Part shown: in pieces, positions 1-8,300 of the stretch
Layout of the letters: every line of letters starts with the position of its first letter
How positions within the stretch are numbered: the first letter of the stretch is position 1
Source: DASXAQ01 sp036406615
GTDB lineage: Bacteria > Actinomycetota > UBA4738
Assembly: GCA_036406615.1 (NCBI GenBank)
Contig: DASXAQ010000102.1
Coordinates: 1-35,675 of the forward strand
Length of the DNA stretch: 35,675 nt
Reading direction: 5' to 3'
The notes under the pieces: model-generated
What the model saw: only the letters and a program-made list of their open reading frames with translations
The model's database searches: none
Told to the model about the DNA's origin: nothing
Made by a program: the position numbers and the translations under genes

Positions 1-431
1 GCCTGACGGATCACGTCCGCGCCCCCTCCGACGGATATGTCCTTGCTGCCCGCCGCCTCGCGCGCGCGGGCGAGCGCGGTGTCCAGGCCATCCACGAACG
101 TGAAATCGCCCTCGCTCGGAGCGTCTTCCGGCCGGTGGGTCACGACGAACAGCGGAACCTCGAACGGGTTCTGACCGCCCCAGGCATCGGCGGCCTCGTA
201 CATCCCCCGGCCGACGACGACGGCGCCGGCGCGAGCCATCGCTCCATGGAGGTATTCCTTGTCCGCACCCGTTGCCCCGCCGCTTGGCTCCGCCTCGTAA
301 CTCCACGGGCCGCCGAAGACCCAGTAGTGCAATCGCTCACCGCCTTCGCCCAAGCCGCGTCCCGGCCCGTCGTTCGGGCCGGTGACGTACCCGTCGAGCG
401 AAATCGTGATCGCCGCTACCACGCTCGTCAT
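1..431 (-). CDS. Dihydrofolate reductase family protein (RibD C-terminal fold), 3' end outside window
   Basis: The first 143 codons of a protein of the RibD_C/dihydrofolate reductase-like family are visible; the gene runs off the left edge. The N-terminus carries the family pattern of an early strand followed by SLDGYVTG, then a variable loop, VVVGRGMYE and, near the cut, a glycine-rich GGGADVIRQ that would hold the pyrimidine cofactor. Members are NAD(P)H-dependent reductases, mostly of unknown substrate, usually about 180-200 residues, so some 50 residues are missing. The ATG at 431 is preceded by a strong GGAGAGGAGG ribosome binding site about 7 nt upstream, which fixes the start. It is divergent from the DUF4386 gene. 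The specific reaction cannot be told from sequence. Confidence 0.85.
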   Translation of the reverse strand, partial: MTSVVAAITISLDGYVTGPNDGPGRGLGEGGERLHYWVFGGPWSYEAEPSGGATGADKEYLHGAMARAGAVVVGRGMYEAADAWGGQNPFEVPLFVVTHRPEDAPSEGDFTFVDGLDTALARAREAAGSKDISVGGGADVIRQ

Positions 432-572
432 GGCAGTTCCTCCTCTCCGGGCGTCGCACTCGGTAAGTGTTCCGTTCCGTGTCGGGCCGGCCCGGGTAGT
501 CGCAGAGTAATGTAGGCGGAGATACCCCCGAAGAGATCTGGCGTCGATCTGCGCGAATGGGAGGGACGGAAA

Positions 573-1331
573 ATGGCCGATGCCACCATCCTCGATGGAC
601 GCCACGCGTATCGACCTCAGGCCATCGGACGAGTCTTCGGGTGGTTCTTCCTGGCCACGTTCGTCACGTCGATCGTGGCCTACTTCGTCGGCTACGCGAA
701 GATGCTGGATCACCCGAACCTGATCACTGGGGCCGGTGCCGATCCAAGCTCGGGAATTGCGACCGGCGCCACGCTGGAGGTGCTCCTCATCGTTGCCAAC
801 GTGGCCACCGCCGTGGTGGCGTACCCGGTTCTCAAGCGCGAGAGCGAGATGGGGGCGGTGGGCTACGTCGCGGCCCGTCTCGTGGAGGCGATGTTCATCG
901 CCATCGGGATCATCAGCGCGCTCACGTTCCTGCTCATGCGGCAGGACGCCACCGCCGCCTCCACTCCGGTTCTCGGCCAGGCGTTCGTCGCGCTCTATCG
1001 CCGGGCGTTCCTCGTCGGACCCGGCTTCTTCGCGGGTCTGGCGAACGGAGTGATCCTGGGGTACCTGATGTACCGATCCGAATTGGTGCCCAGAGGGATG
1101 ACGTGGCTTGGTCTCATCGGAGGTCCGCTCGTCATGATCACCGGGGTCCTCGTCATGTTCAACGCGATCCCGCGAGGCGGAGCGGTCCAGTCCATCGCGA
1201 CGATCCCCGAGTTCCTCTGGGAGCTGTCGCTCAGCATCTACTGCATCATCGTGGGGTTCAGGCTATCGTCCCCCATCCTGCAGACCGTGACGCTGCCCGA
1301 GTCCGATAGCGTGTTGCGGAACGAGGCGTAG
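573..1331 (+). CDS. DUF4386 family integral membrane protein
   Basis: A 252-residue polytopic membrane protein that matches the DUF4386 family in length, in its early R-x-x-G-x-x-F/W-x-x-x-F start around residues 19-28, and in its layout of about six hydrophobic segments. A large, poorly hydrophobic loop after the first helix (GYAKMLDHPNLI and following) is typical. The function of the family is unknown. The ATG at 573 follows GGGAGGGACGG at about 559-569, a suitable ribosome binding site. A TAATGT box at 508-513 could be the -10 element, which would give a leader of roughly 55-60 nt. It stands alone: about 165 bp separate it from the next gene. Confidence 0.85.
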   Translation: MADATILDGRHAYRPQAIGRVFGWFFLATFVTSIVAYFVGYAKMLDHPNLITGAGADPSSGIATGATLEVLLIVANVATAVVAYPVLKRESEMGAVGYVAARLVEAMFIAIGIISALTFLLMRQDATAASTPVLGQAFVALYRRAFLVGPGFFAGLANGVILGYLMYRSELVPRGMTWLGLIGGPLVMITGVLVMFNAIPRGGAVQSIATIPEFLWELSLSIYCIIVGFRLSSPILQTVTLPESDSVLRNEA

Positions 1332-1496
1332 GCGCCGGGGCAGGAGAATCACCCCCAGGTCAGGGCCGCGATTCGCAGTGGCCGCTCGTCACCGGATCCG
1401 GGGACGCTAACCTCCTGGCGTGGTTCAATTCGCTCCCCGCCTCAGCGGTCCGGTGCTACGATGCCCGTGTTCCCCCGCGCGCGAAGGACGTGACGA

Positions 1497-1829
1497 ATGG
1501 CGGCACGCGATTTCGACATCACGTGGGTGAAGCAGGGGCCGATGGAGTCGAACGACTCGCCCGCTGCCGAGGCCCCCGAGCCCGAGCCCGCCGAACCGAA
1601 TGGCGACGGCGAAGGCCGGCTCCTGGAGGCGTTCCGCTCCGACCCCGATGCGCCGATGCACGTGATCGACGCGTCCAAGGCCGCGGGGATGCGCTTCGAC
1701 GAGGGCCTGCGCGGCGTCCTGGACCTGGTCGTCCAGGACGATCTGGAGATCGTGCAGCGCGACGAGGTCGCCTCGGACCACCTGGTCCGACTGACTGCGG
1801 CCGGGCGCCAGAGGCTGGGGATCGCCTAG
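1497..1829 (+). CDS. Small winged-helix-like protein with acidic/proline linker
   Basis: A 110-residue protein with no firm family match. Residues 1-16 are a short basic/hydrophobic start, residues about 20-40 are an acidic Pro/Glu/Ala linker (PEPEPAEP), and residues 42-110 look like a winged helix: helix, helix (VIDASKAAGM), helix (EGLRGVLDLVVQDDL) and a wing ending in VRLTAAGRQRLGI, which resembles the wing of MarR/PadR-like folds. A -10-like TACGAT lies at 1457-1462 and GAAGGACG precedes the ATG. The next gene begins 1 bp after the stop codon, so the two are almost surely co-transcribed and translationally coupled. DNA binding is inferred from the fold pattern only. Confidence 0.65.
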   Translation: MAARDFDITWVKQGPMESNDSPAAEAPEPEPAEPNGDGEGRLLEAFRSDPDAPMHVIDASKAAGMRFDEGLRGVLDLVVQDDLEIVQRDEVASDHLVRLTAAGRQRLGIA

Positions 1830-1830
1830 C

Positions 1831-2565
1831 GTGATCGCCGTGGCGGCGTGGCAGGAGCCCGCCGTCGTTTACGTGGCCGCCGCGTTCCTGGCGGCGGTGT
1901 CCGCGGCATCGGAGCTGGTCGGGCGCTTCAAGGACGCGCCGGTCCACGTCCTCGCCACGCTCCCGGGCCTGTTCTACCTGCTGCTGAACGCCGCCCTGGC
2001 GGTCGTCGTGCTGTGGCTGCTTCGGATCGGGTCGCTGCCGGTGAGCGGCCCGTCGGCAGTGGAGCAGGTGATCCTGGCCGGGTTCGGCGCCCGGATCATC
2101 GTGCGGACGAAGGTGGTCGGCTACCGGTCGAAGGACGGCACGACGATGGACCTCGGGCCCGGCGCGGTGTTCGAGAAGGTGCTGGCCACCATCAGCCGAG
2201 CCGCGGATCGGAACCGTGCGGCGGACCGGGTGGACCTGGTTCGACCGCTGTTGGACGGCGTCCGGTATGCCGACGCTCGTCGGTTCTTCGTGAACGAGAT
2301 GGCCGCGGCGATGCAGGACCTCACCGACGAGGAGAAGCAGCAGATCAACAAGAACCTGGACCTCATCGACAGCCGGACCGACGTCGACGAGGGCACCCGC
2401 GTGGACCTCCTCGCGTACCTGGTGCTGGACTACGCCGGGCCCGAGTTCCTGCAGAAGCTCGTGGAGCTGTACCGGAAGCGGTTCCCGGAGCCCCTCCCGC
2501 CGTCCGAGCCGGTGGTCACGGTGCCGGAACCGGTGGCAGGACCGACCTCGGCGACCGGGGGGTAG
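1831..2565 (+). CDS. Two-TM membrane protein with helical cytoplasmic domain, unknown function
   Basis: A 244-residue protein that I cannot place in a family. Two hydrophobic segments near residues 10-28 and 44-65 form a hairpin. The remaining about 175 residues are mostly charged helices, with an acidic stretch LTDEEKQQINKNLDLID and a Pro-rich tail. The start is GTG at 1831, one base after the stop of the winged-helix gene, so expression is probably coupled. A lone soluble helical domain after a TM hairpin would suit a membrane-bound adaptor or sensor; this is inference. tRNA-Val(GAC) follows about 36 bp downstream. Confidence 0.65.
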   Translation: MIAVAAWQEPAVVYVAAAFLAAVSAASELVGRFKDAPVHVLATLPGLFYLLLNAALAVVVLWLLRIGSLPVSGPSAVEQVILAGFGARIIVRTKVVGYRSKDGTTMDLGPGAVFEKVLATISRAADRNRAADRVDLVRPLLDGVRYADARRFFVNEMAAAMQDLTDEEKQQINKNLDLIDSRTDVDEGTRVDLLAYLVLDYAGPEFLQKLVELYRKRFPEPLPPSEPVVTVPEPVAGPTSATGG

Positions 2566-2586
2566 GCCGGACCGCTCCGGCCCGCC

Positions 2587-2592
2587 TACAAT
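2587..2592 (+). promoter_or_regulatory. -10 box of tRNA-Val(GAC)
   Basis: TACAAT ends 9 nt before the first base of the tRNA, the usual distance from a sigma-70-type -10 box to a tRNA gene start. No convincing -35 element is seen. Confidence 0.5.
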
Positions 2593-2601
2593 GTCGGGCA
2601 C

Positions 2602-2676
2602 GGGCGCTTAGCTCAGGGGGAGAGCGCTTCCTTGACGCGGAAGAGGTCAGAGGTTCAAATCCTCTAGCGCCCACCA
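2602..2676 (+). tRNA. tRNA-Val (anticodon GAC), CCA encoded
   Basis: The full cloverleaf can be drawn by eye. The acceptor GGGCGCT (2602-2608) pairs with AGCGCCC (2666-2672). A D-arm starts GCTC, the anticodon stem CTTCC/GGAAG encloses the loop TTGACGC with anticodon GAC, and the T-arm AGAGG/CCTCT encloses TTCAAAT. Discriminator A is followed by a genome-encoded CCA (2674-2676). GAC reads the Val codons GTC and GTT. A second Val tRNA with anticodon CAC lies at 33178. Confidence 0.96.
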
Positions 2677-2683
2677 GCAAGAG

Positions 2684-2709
2684 CGCGTGGCCACGACTTC
2701 GACCACGCG
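2684..2709 (+). terminator. Possible hairpin terminator after tRNA-Val(GAC)
   Basis: CGCGTGG at 2684-2690 and CCACGCG at 2703-2709 form a 7-bp stem with a 12-nt loop just after the tRNA. There is no T-run, so this could be a processing or pausing structure instead of a true terminator. Confidence 0.3.
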
Positions 2710-2770
2710 ATCCGTGGGCGTTCAAGAATCGTGAGCTCGGTACCTCCGAGCGGGCGAACTCGCCCAGAGC

Positions 2771-2776
2771 TACACT
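2771..2776 (+). promoter_or_regulatory. -10 box for leaderless GTG start at 2784
   Basis: TACACT ends exactly 7 nt before the GTG, with no Shine-Dalgarno sequence between. This matches the spacing at five other starts in the window and suggests transcription begins at or next to the start codon. Confidence 0.45.
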
Positions 2777-2783
2777 CGACAAC

Positions 2784-2978
2784 GTGGATTCCTCAGGCGT
2801 GTATCGAACCCGTCTGGGGATGATCTTCCGGGTGATCGATGCCGGCGGAGAGGGGCTCAGAGTCGAGGTATTGAGGAACGGGGTCTGGGGTCCAGGTCGG
2901 ATCGGAATGGTGGGTCTGCGACTCGAGCCATCGACCAGACGGCTCAGCCCGGCAGACGTTCAGCGGCTTCCTGACTAG
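2784..2978 (+). CDS. Small hypothetical protein, 64 residues
   Basis: A 64-residue basic protein with no recognised family. The composition is that of a small beta-rich domain (YRTRLGMIFRVIDAGGEGLRV, then WGPGRIGMVGLRL), with alternating hydrophobic residues and glycines and a charged C-terminus. No membrane segment or signal peptide is seen. The GTG at 2784 is preferred because a TACACT -10 box ends 7 nt upstream, fitting leaderless translation; no ATG lies near. The codon third positions are strongly G/C, as in neighbouring genes. It sits between tRNA-Val and another very small gene 54 bp downstream, so the two may be a transcription unit. Confidence 0.55.
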   Translation: MDSSGVYRTRLGMIFRVIDAGGEGLRVEVLRNGVWGPGRIGMVGLRLEPSTRRLSPADVQRLPD

Positions 2979-3032
2979 CGGCCCGGACCGACCCTGCGCA
3001 AGACGAGCCAAACGACACTCGAAGGAGGACCG

Positions 3033-3170
3033 GTGCTGAGCCTTCTGAGCCCGAACTGGTTCACCGTCATCATCGTATTGGCCGTCGAGGTCGCCTTCGT
3101 CCTGTTGGTGATCGCGTTCATCGCTCAGTTCGTCGTGCGTCGTCACGAACGACGGTGGCACGAGGGATAA
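3033..3170 (+). CDS. Single-TM micro-protein, 45 residues
   Basis: A 45-residue membrane peptide, MLSLLSPNWFT followed by one long hydrophobic helix (residues about 11-33) and a strongly basic C-terminal tail (RRHERRWHEG). The positive tail predicts a cytoplasmic C-terminus. The GTG start at 3033 is supported by a clear GAAGGAGG site at 3021-3028, 4 nt upstream. It resembles many unnamed single-pass peptides of high-GC bacteria. Function unknown. Confidence 0.6.
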   Translation: MLSLLSPNWFTVIIVLAVEVAFVLLVIAFIAQFVVRRHERRWHEG

Positions 3171-3232
3171 CCGGAGACCCAGGGGGTCCCGCGGGCGCTT
3201 CTGTCGCGCCCCCCCTATCTCGGAAGCGCAAC

Positions 3233-3238
3233 TAGGAT
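3233..3238 (+). promoter_or_regulatory. -10 box for leaderless nitroreductase start
   Basis: TAGGAT ends exactly 7 nt before the ATG at 3246. No Shine-Dalgarno sequence lies in the gap. TAGGAT also appears upstream of the genes at 12113 and 29381. Confidence 0.5.
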
Positions 3239-3245
3239 CGAGCCC

Positions 3246-3779
3246 ATGGATAACCCGGTATTCGAAGCGGTTCGAACGATGGTGGCGGTTCGCGACTATG
3301 CGGACAAGCCGGTCCCGGACGACGTGGTGGATCGGATCGTCGAGGCCGCGCGGCTGTCCGCGAGCTCCATGAACCGGCAGCCGTGGCACTTCGTGGTCGT
3401 CAAGGATCGTGACCGGTTGCAGGAGATTGCACCTCTATCGAAAACCGGCCCATACATGTCGGGCGCGGCGCTCGCGGTCGTCGTGGCCGTGGAGAAGGAC
3501 AGCCGGTTCGGCTTGTCCGACGCCAGTCGGGCCATCCAGTCGATGATGCTGACCGCTTGGGGGGAGGGCGTCGGCTCGAACTGGGTCGGGTTCGGCGGCA
3601 TGACCGAGATCGCGCGTGTCGTCGGCATCCCCGATGTGTATGACGTCGTCGCCGTCGTGCCGTTCGGCTATCCGAGCCGGCCCGCCGGCCGCGGGCGCAA
3701 GGAGCGCAAGCCCGTCGGCGACGTCGCGTCGTCGGAGACGTTCGGGACGGCCTGGCAAGAGGGGAGGGGGCCACGATGA
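3246..3779 (+). CDS. Nitroreductase family protein (FMN-dependent oxidoreductase)
   Basis: A 177-residue member of the nitroreductase superfamily, homodimeric FMN enzymes that use NAD(P)H to reduce nitroaromatics, quinones or related substrates. The N-terminal VRDYADKPVPDDVVDRIVEAA, followed by SASSMNRQPWHFVVV (residues about 37-52), is the classic FMN-phosphate and isoalloxazine binding start. The central SRAIQSMMLTAWGEGVGSNWVGF and the C-terminal VVPFGYPSR are also family marks. The length is usual for the short type. The start has a leaderless-type promoter. Its stop overlaps the hydrolase gene by ATGA, so the two are co-expressed. The substrate cannot be predicted. Confidence 0.9.
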   Translation: MDNPVFEAVRTMVAVRDYADKPVPDDVVDRIVEAARLSASSMNRQPWHFVVVKDRDRLQEIAPLSKTGPYMSGAALAVVVAVEKDSRFGLSDASRAIQSMMLTAWGEGVGSNWVGFGGMTEIARVVGIPDVYDVVAVVPFGYPSRPAGRGRKERKPVGDVASSETFGTAWQEGRGPR

Positions 3780-4630
3780 GCATCACAAGCGGCGAACTCG
3801 AACCCCGGATGATGGACATCCGCGGAGCGAAGCTTTACGTCGAAGAACGCGGCACCGGTCCGGTCCTGTTGTGCATCTCCGGCGGGCCCACGGACGCCGG
3901 GATGTTCACCGATCTCGCCGGGCGGCTGGCCGATCGGTACACGGTCGTCTCCTACGACCAGCGCGGGCACTCCCGCAGCACCCTGGGCGGTGAGGCCGCC
4001 GACATTTCTGTCGAGTCGCACGCGGACGACGCGGCGGCGCTGCTCGAGGCCGTCGGCGACGAGCCCGCCTACGTCTACGGCAACAGCGGGGGCGGCACGA
4101 TCGGGCTCGACCTGGTGACCCGGCGCCCCGAGCTGGTGACGACACTCGTCGCGCACGAGCCGCCGCTGCTCGAGATCCTGCCCGACGTCGACGCGTGGCG
4201 GGCGCGGTGGGCCGACATCTACAAGACCTACGAGGCCGAGGGCGCGTTCCCCGCGATGGGGATGTTCGGTGCCGCCGTCGAAGAGGGTGGCCCGAAGTAC
4301 AGCGAGGAGATGCAGCAGGCACCGCCCACGCCCGAGGGCGAGGAGATGGGAAACCGCATGATGGGCAACTTCGATCTGTTCCTCGCCCAGGAGCTTCGTT
4401 CGATCAGCGAATACGATCCCGACTTCGACACCCTCCGGCGGGTGTCGACGAACGTCGTCAGCGCCGCAGGCGAGACCTCGGGAGAGCAGTTGGCGCGCCT
4501 GGCGGCCATCGAGCTGGCCTCCCGCCTGGGGAAGGAGCCGGCGTACCTTCCGGGCGCGCACGGCGGGTGGGGCTCGGACCCGCAGGAGTTCGCGAGCCGG
4601 CTGGAGGGGCTGCTGCGCTCCGGGTCCTAG
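3776..4630 (+). CDS. Alpha/beta hydrolase
   Basis: A 284-residue alpha/beta hydrolase without a signal peptide. The oxyanion-region strand LLCISGGPTDAG (residues 32-43), then SYDQRGHSRS (59-68), the nucleophile elbow YGNSGGG with Ser104, and a C-terminal HGGW for the catalytic His all appear in order. Such proteins are esterases, epoxide hydrolases or C-C hydrolases; the pairing with a nitroreductase suggests small-molecule detoxification or catabolism, an inference. The ATG overlaps the previous stop by 4 bp. The stop codon overlaps the stop of the convergent cyclase gene: TAG on + at 4628-4630 and TAG on - at 4627-4629. Confidence 0.88.
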   Translation: MSITSGELEPRMMDIRGAKLYVEERGTGPVLLCISGGPTDAGMFTDLAGRLADRYTVVSYDQRGHSRSTLGGEAADISVESHADDAAALLEAVGDEPAYVYGNSGGGTIGLDLVTRRPELVTTLVAHEPPLLEILPDVDAWRARWADIYKTYEAEGAFPAMGMFGAAVEEGGPKYSEEMQQAPPTPEGEEMGNRMMGNFDLFLAQELRSISEYDPDFDTLRRVSTNVVSAAGETSGEQLARLAAIELASRLGKEPAYLPGAHGGWGSDPQEFASRLEGLLRSGS

Positions 4631-5358
4631 TTCCAGTCGACAAGCACGACTTCGATGGGCCCCGAGATGCCGCGGACGTTGACCTCCCGCGGCTCGGACG
4701 TGGCGAACCTGGCACCGGCCGAGGTGTCGCGGCTCGCCAGGATCTGGCCGCCCTCGGCGAGCGCGGCGATGCGCGCGGCTTCGTGCACGCCCTTCCCCGA
4801 GAAGTTGCTGCCCACCTGCGTCGCGCCCGAAGCATGCACCCCGATCCTGACCTTGGGGGCGAAGCCGTGCTGCGTTCGATGCTCGGCCAGCTTTCGCTGG
4901 ATCGCGACCGCGCACGCCAGCGCCTGATCCGGCGACTCGAACCCGACGAAGAATCCGTCCCCGGTGTCCGTGATCTCCTCGCCGGCGTGTTCCGCGAACA
5001 ACGACCGCAGGGTCTCGTCGTGCCAGCGAAGCACCCCGTGCCAGGCATCGTCTCCGAGCGCCTCGACCAAGGCGGTCGACCCCTCGATGTCGGTGAACAT
5101 GAACGTCTTCTCGACGCGCCGGGGGGCCTCCTTGCCGCGCAGCTGCCACGGCAACAGCTCCTCCACCTCCTCGACGACGATCGCCCCGGTGGGGCACGCC
5201 ATCGCGGCCTCTCGCAGGACGTCCTGCTCCACGCTCGAGGCGTCGATCACGTCCGCCTTCGCGAAGTCGCCCTCGTACCAGTCGAACGCGGTCGGGGCCA
5301 TCGTGATGCACGTGCCCGCACCGACGCATCGGTGCCGGTCTACCCGTGCCCGCAGCAA
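4627..5358 (-). CDS. Ferredoxin domain fused to class III adenylate/guanylate cyclase
   Basis: A 243-residue fusion. Residues 1-65 form a small ferredoxin of the P450-partner type: Cys11 and Cys17 in CVGAGTC, and Cys55 in CPTGAI. Three Cys with this spacing suit a [3Fe-4S] cluster. Residues about 84-243 are a class III cyclase homology domain with metal-binding Asp90 (FTDIEGST) and Asp134 (TDTGDGF), and VHEAARI before GGQIL. The usual substrate Lys is replaced (Thr130 by alignment) and the usual Asn is His, so the product is uncertain. I chose TTG at 5358 because a GAGGAGGAGG site lies 8 nt upstream and no ATG or GTG is in frame before the ferredoxin. That ribosome site overlaps the stop of the LuxR-type regulator, so the two are an operon. 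Confidence 0.85.
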   Translation of the reverse strand: MLRARVDRHRCVGAGTCITMAPTAFDWYEGDFAKADVIDASSVEQDVLREAAMACPTGAIVVEEVEELLPWQLRGKEAPRRVEKTFMFTDIEGSTALVEALGDDAWHGVLRWHDETLRSLFAEHAGEEITDTGDGFFVGFESPDQALACAVAIQRKLAEHRTQHGFAPKVRIGVHASGATQVGSNFSGKGVHEAARIAALAEGGQILASRDTSAGARFATSEPREVNVRGISGPIEVVLVDWN

Positions 5359-5374
5359 CGCCCGCGCCTCCTCC

Positions 5375-8300
5375 TCATACGACCCGCTCGCGGAACGCGA
5401 ACGCCGTTGCCGAAGCCCTGGACGACGCGCCGATCCGTGCGTACAGCTCGGCGAGCCGGCGATCGACGGCCGGCTCGTCCATGCCGAGCTCCTCGGCGAT
5501 CTCCTGGTTCGTCCGGCCGAGCACCAGGTTTCGAAGAAGCGCCGCGTCGGAGCCCTCGCCGGCGTCGCCGTGCCCGTCTCGCTCGTCATGTCCGGGGGGG
5601 ATGTCCATCTCGCCGGCGAGCTCCTGCATCTGGCGCCCGCTGGGTCCGCGGAACCATTGCGCACGCACCTGCGCGTCCAAGGTGCGCTGCGCGATCATCG
5701 CGAGCGACGTCTGGAGATACGGTCGAACCTCGTGCCACTCGGCGGCGCCCGTGTCGCGCAGCACCGTCGCGACCGGCAGCAGGACGTCGAGATGCAGGTC
5801 CTCATGCATCGCGGACTGCAGGACGGCGAGCGCCGAGCGAGCGAACTCGACGGCCTCCTCGGTCTGCCCACGCCTCAGCGCGATCCGCGACAGCGAGGCA
5901 TCCGCCATCGCCGTCCAGGGCGGGTGCCCGGGGAGGGATCCCGCCAGCTCCAGCACCTCTCGCGCAGCCCGTTCCCCAGACTCGAGCAGGGCGTTGTCGC
6001 CGAGTTCGACTCCCAGCCGAGACGCCTGGACGGCGAGGGTCGCCAGCGCCTCGCAACGCGCCGCCGGCAGACCGGTGTCGGCGGCCATCTCGACGGCGCG
6101 CTCGAGGTGTCTGCTCATCCCCGCCGCGTCGCCGGTCGCCGCGTGGTACAGCCCGCGCCAGGTCTCGAGCCGCCGCCCGCGAAGCGGCGTGGGGTGGTCC
6201 ACGGCGATCGCCGACGCCCGGTCGATCCAGCCCTTCGCCCCCTCGACGTCGCCCAGGTCCAGGTGCGCCATGGCCGCGCCGCCCGACGACAGGAACTCGA
6301 GCGTCTGGTCGCCGATCTCGTGCGCCTCTCGATAGGCCTGCTCCGCGCGGGAGACCGCCAGGTCGGGAACGACCTTCGCGCGGGAGAACACGTGCACCCC
6401 GTAGAGCATCTGCGCTTCGAACGCCGCGCGCTCGCTCTCGTTGGTGAAGGCCTTCATCTTGGACGTGAGGCGCCGGATCTCCTCGATGTGCCGGCCGGAT
6501 CCCGGGCCGATGTGGATGTCGGGCGCCCAGCTCAGGTACCCCATGGCGATGATCGACGACATCGCCCCGCGGCGGTCCCCGCATCGCTCGAACAGCTCCA
6601 GCGCCTCCTCGAACAGTTGCCCCGCCTCGTGGACGTACGGGGCGATCGGCAGCTCCGGGAGCATGTCGTCCAGGACCTCACCCGCGGCGACGCGCCTGAT
6701 GATCGCGATGTGCTGGCCGGTCATCACCTGTTCGACGAACCAGGCCCTGACCCGGCCCTGGAGAATGACGCCGACCTCCCGCAGGGCAGCCGCGGTTGAG
6801 GCGTCGTCGCCCAACTCCCGTCCCAATGCCACCGCGCGCCGGAAGGCCTCTTCGGCCCCATCCAGGTCGACCTCGCCCGCCGGCGGCACGTAGCCCTCGC
6901 CGATCGTCGTTCGCACCAGGTCCTGCCCCAGCTCCATGCAGGCGGCCAGCTCCGTCTCCGCGTCGCCCATGGCGGCCGCCGTCTCGCGGACCTCGCGCGC
7001 CAGCTCGGCGGCGCGATCCTGCTCCTCGGCGGATCGCAGCGCGGCCGCGCGGCGAAGCCGGACGTCCAGCTCCAGGCGCGAATCGCCGAGTGCTTCGGCA
7101 AGCGCGGCCAGCTCGGCCAGCCCCTGCATCCGATCGGCGGGGCGACGGAGCATGTCGAAGGCCCGGTCGCGGGCTTCCAGCAGCCCCACGCGATCCTCGG
7201 GCGTCGCGGCCGCTGGGAGGGAGAGCTCGACGACGCGCAGCACCTCCTCGGGCGCGTTGGCCGCCAGCGCGTTGCGGCTGGCTTCCAGGGAGAACCGAAC
7301 GCACACGGCCCCGTCGCCGGCCGCCTTCGCGTGCTGGGCAAGCAAGGCGAGGCTCTCGGGCGACGGCTCACCGCCGAGCAGCAGCTGGACGATGGCCGCG
7401 TGGATCGCCCGGCGGCGCACCGGGGTGAGCGCGGCCGCGGCGAACTCCCGCACCTGCTCGTGCGGAAAGCTGTAGTCGGCGGCCGCCTGCTCGGGGCTTT
7501 CCACCAGAAGGCCGGCGGCGACCGCCGGCGCCAACGCCTCGGCGAGCGCCTCGGCGTCAAGCGGCGCGTCGTCGACGCGAATCGACACCTCGCGAAGGTC
7601 CTTCAGGCTGAAGCGGCGTCCGAGGACCGCGGCTTCGGCCAGCACCTCCTTCGTTTGCTCGGGCAGCCGGGCGGCACGGCGCGCGATGAGCGTGCGCACG
7701 GCGGCGGGGACAAGCCGTTCGGCGTTTCTCGCCAGCGTCCAGACGCCGTCGATCTGCTGGATCATGCCGCCTTCGCGATACGCGGACGCCATCGCCTCGA
7801 CGATGAACGGCACGCCCTCGGCCTGGGCGTGCATGATCGCCGCGCCGGCCGCGTCCACCGGTGCGCCGAGCGCCTGGCCGAGCAGCTCCCGGGTCTCGAT
7901 CTGGGTGAGGCGAGCGATCCGCATGCGTCGGACCATCCCCATCCGCTCCATGTCGGCGAGCAGGTTCACGGCCTCCGTCACGAACGCGAGCTCCACCGGG
8001 CGGATGCTGAACATCAGGAACAACGGGCTTTCGGCGTCGGCGCGGATGACGTATCTGAGCAGGCGCAGGCTGTCGTCGTCGGCCCACTGCAGGTCGTCGA
8101 CGAGCACCGCGAGCGGCCTCCTCGCGGCCAGTTCCCGGAAGGCCACCGCGGCCAGGTCGAAGGTTCGAAGCAACCGTCGGTCCGGGGGCAGGCTCGCGAG
8201 CCCCGGGTCGTCTTGGCCGGACATCGAGTCCAGGCATCGCTCCAGCGCCCCGGCCGAGTCCGTACCGTTCGTGGCAGCAAAGGCTGCCTGCGCTCCGACG

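Noticed and set aside
2602..2676. tRNA-Val(GAC) as an integration site of a mobile element.
   Set aside because: No integrase and no repeated 3' tRNA end are seen nearby.
4195..6799. Long + strand frames opposite the cyclase and LuxR genes (up to 750 codons).
   Set aside because: They are Arg/Pro/Ser-rich antisense frames of the kind that GC-rich coding DNA makes; the minus strand proteins have clear domain motifs.
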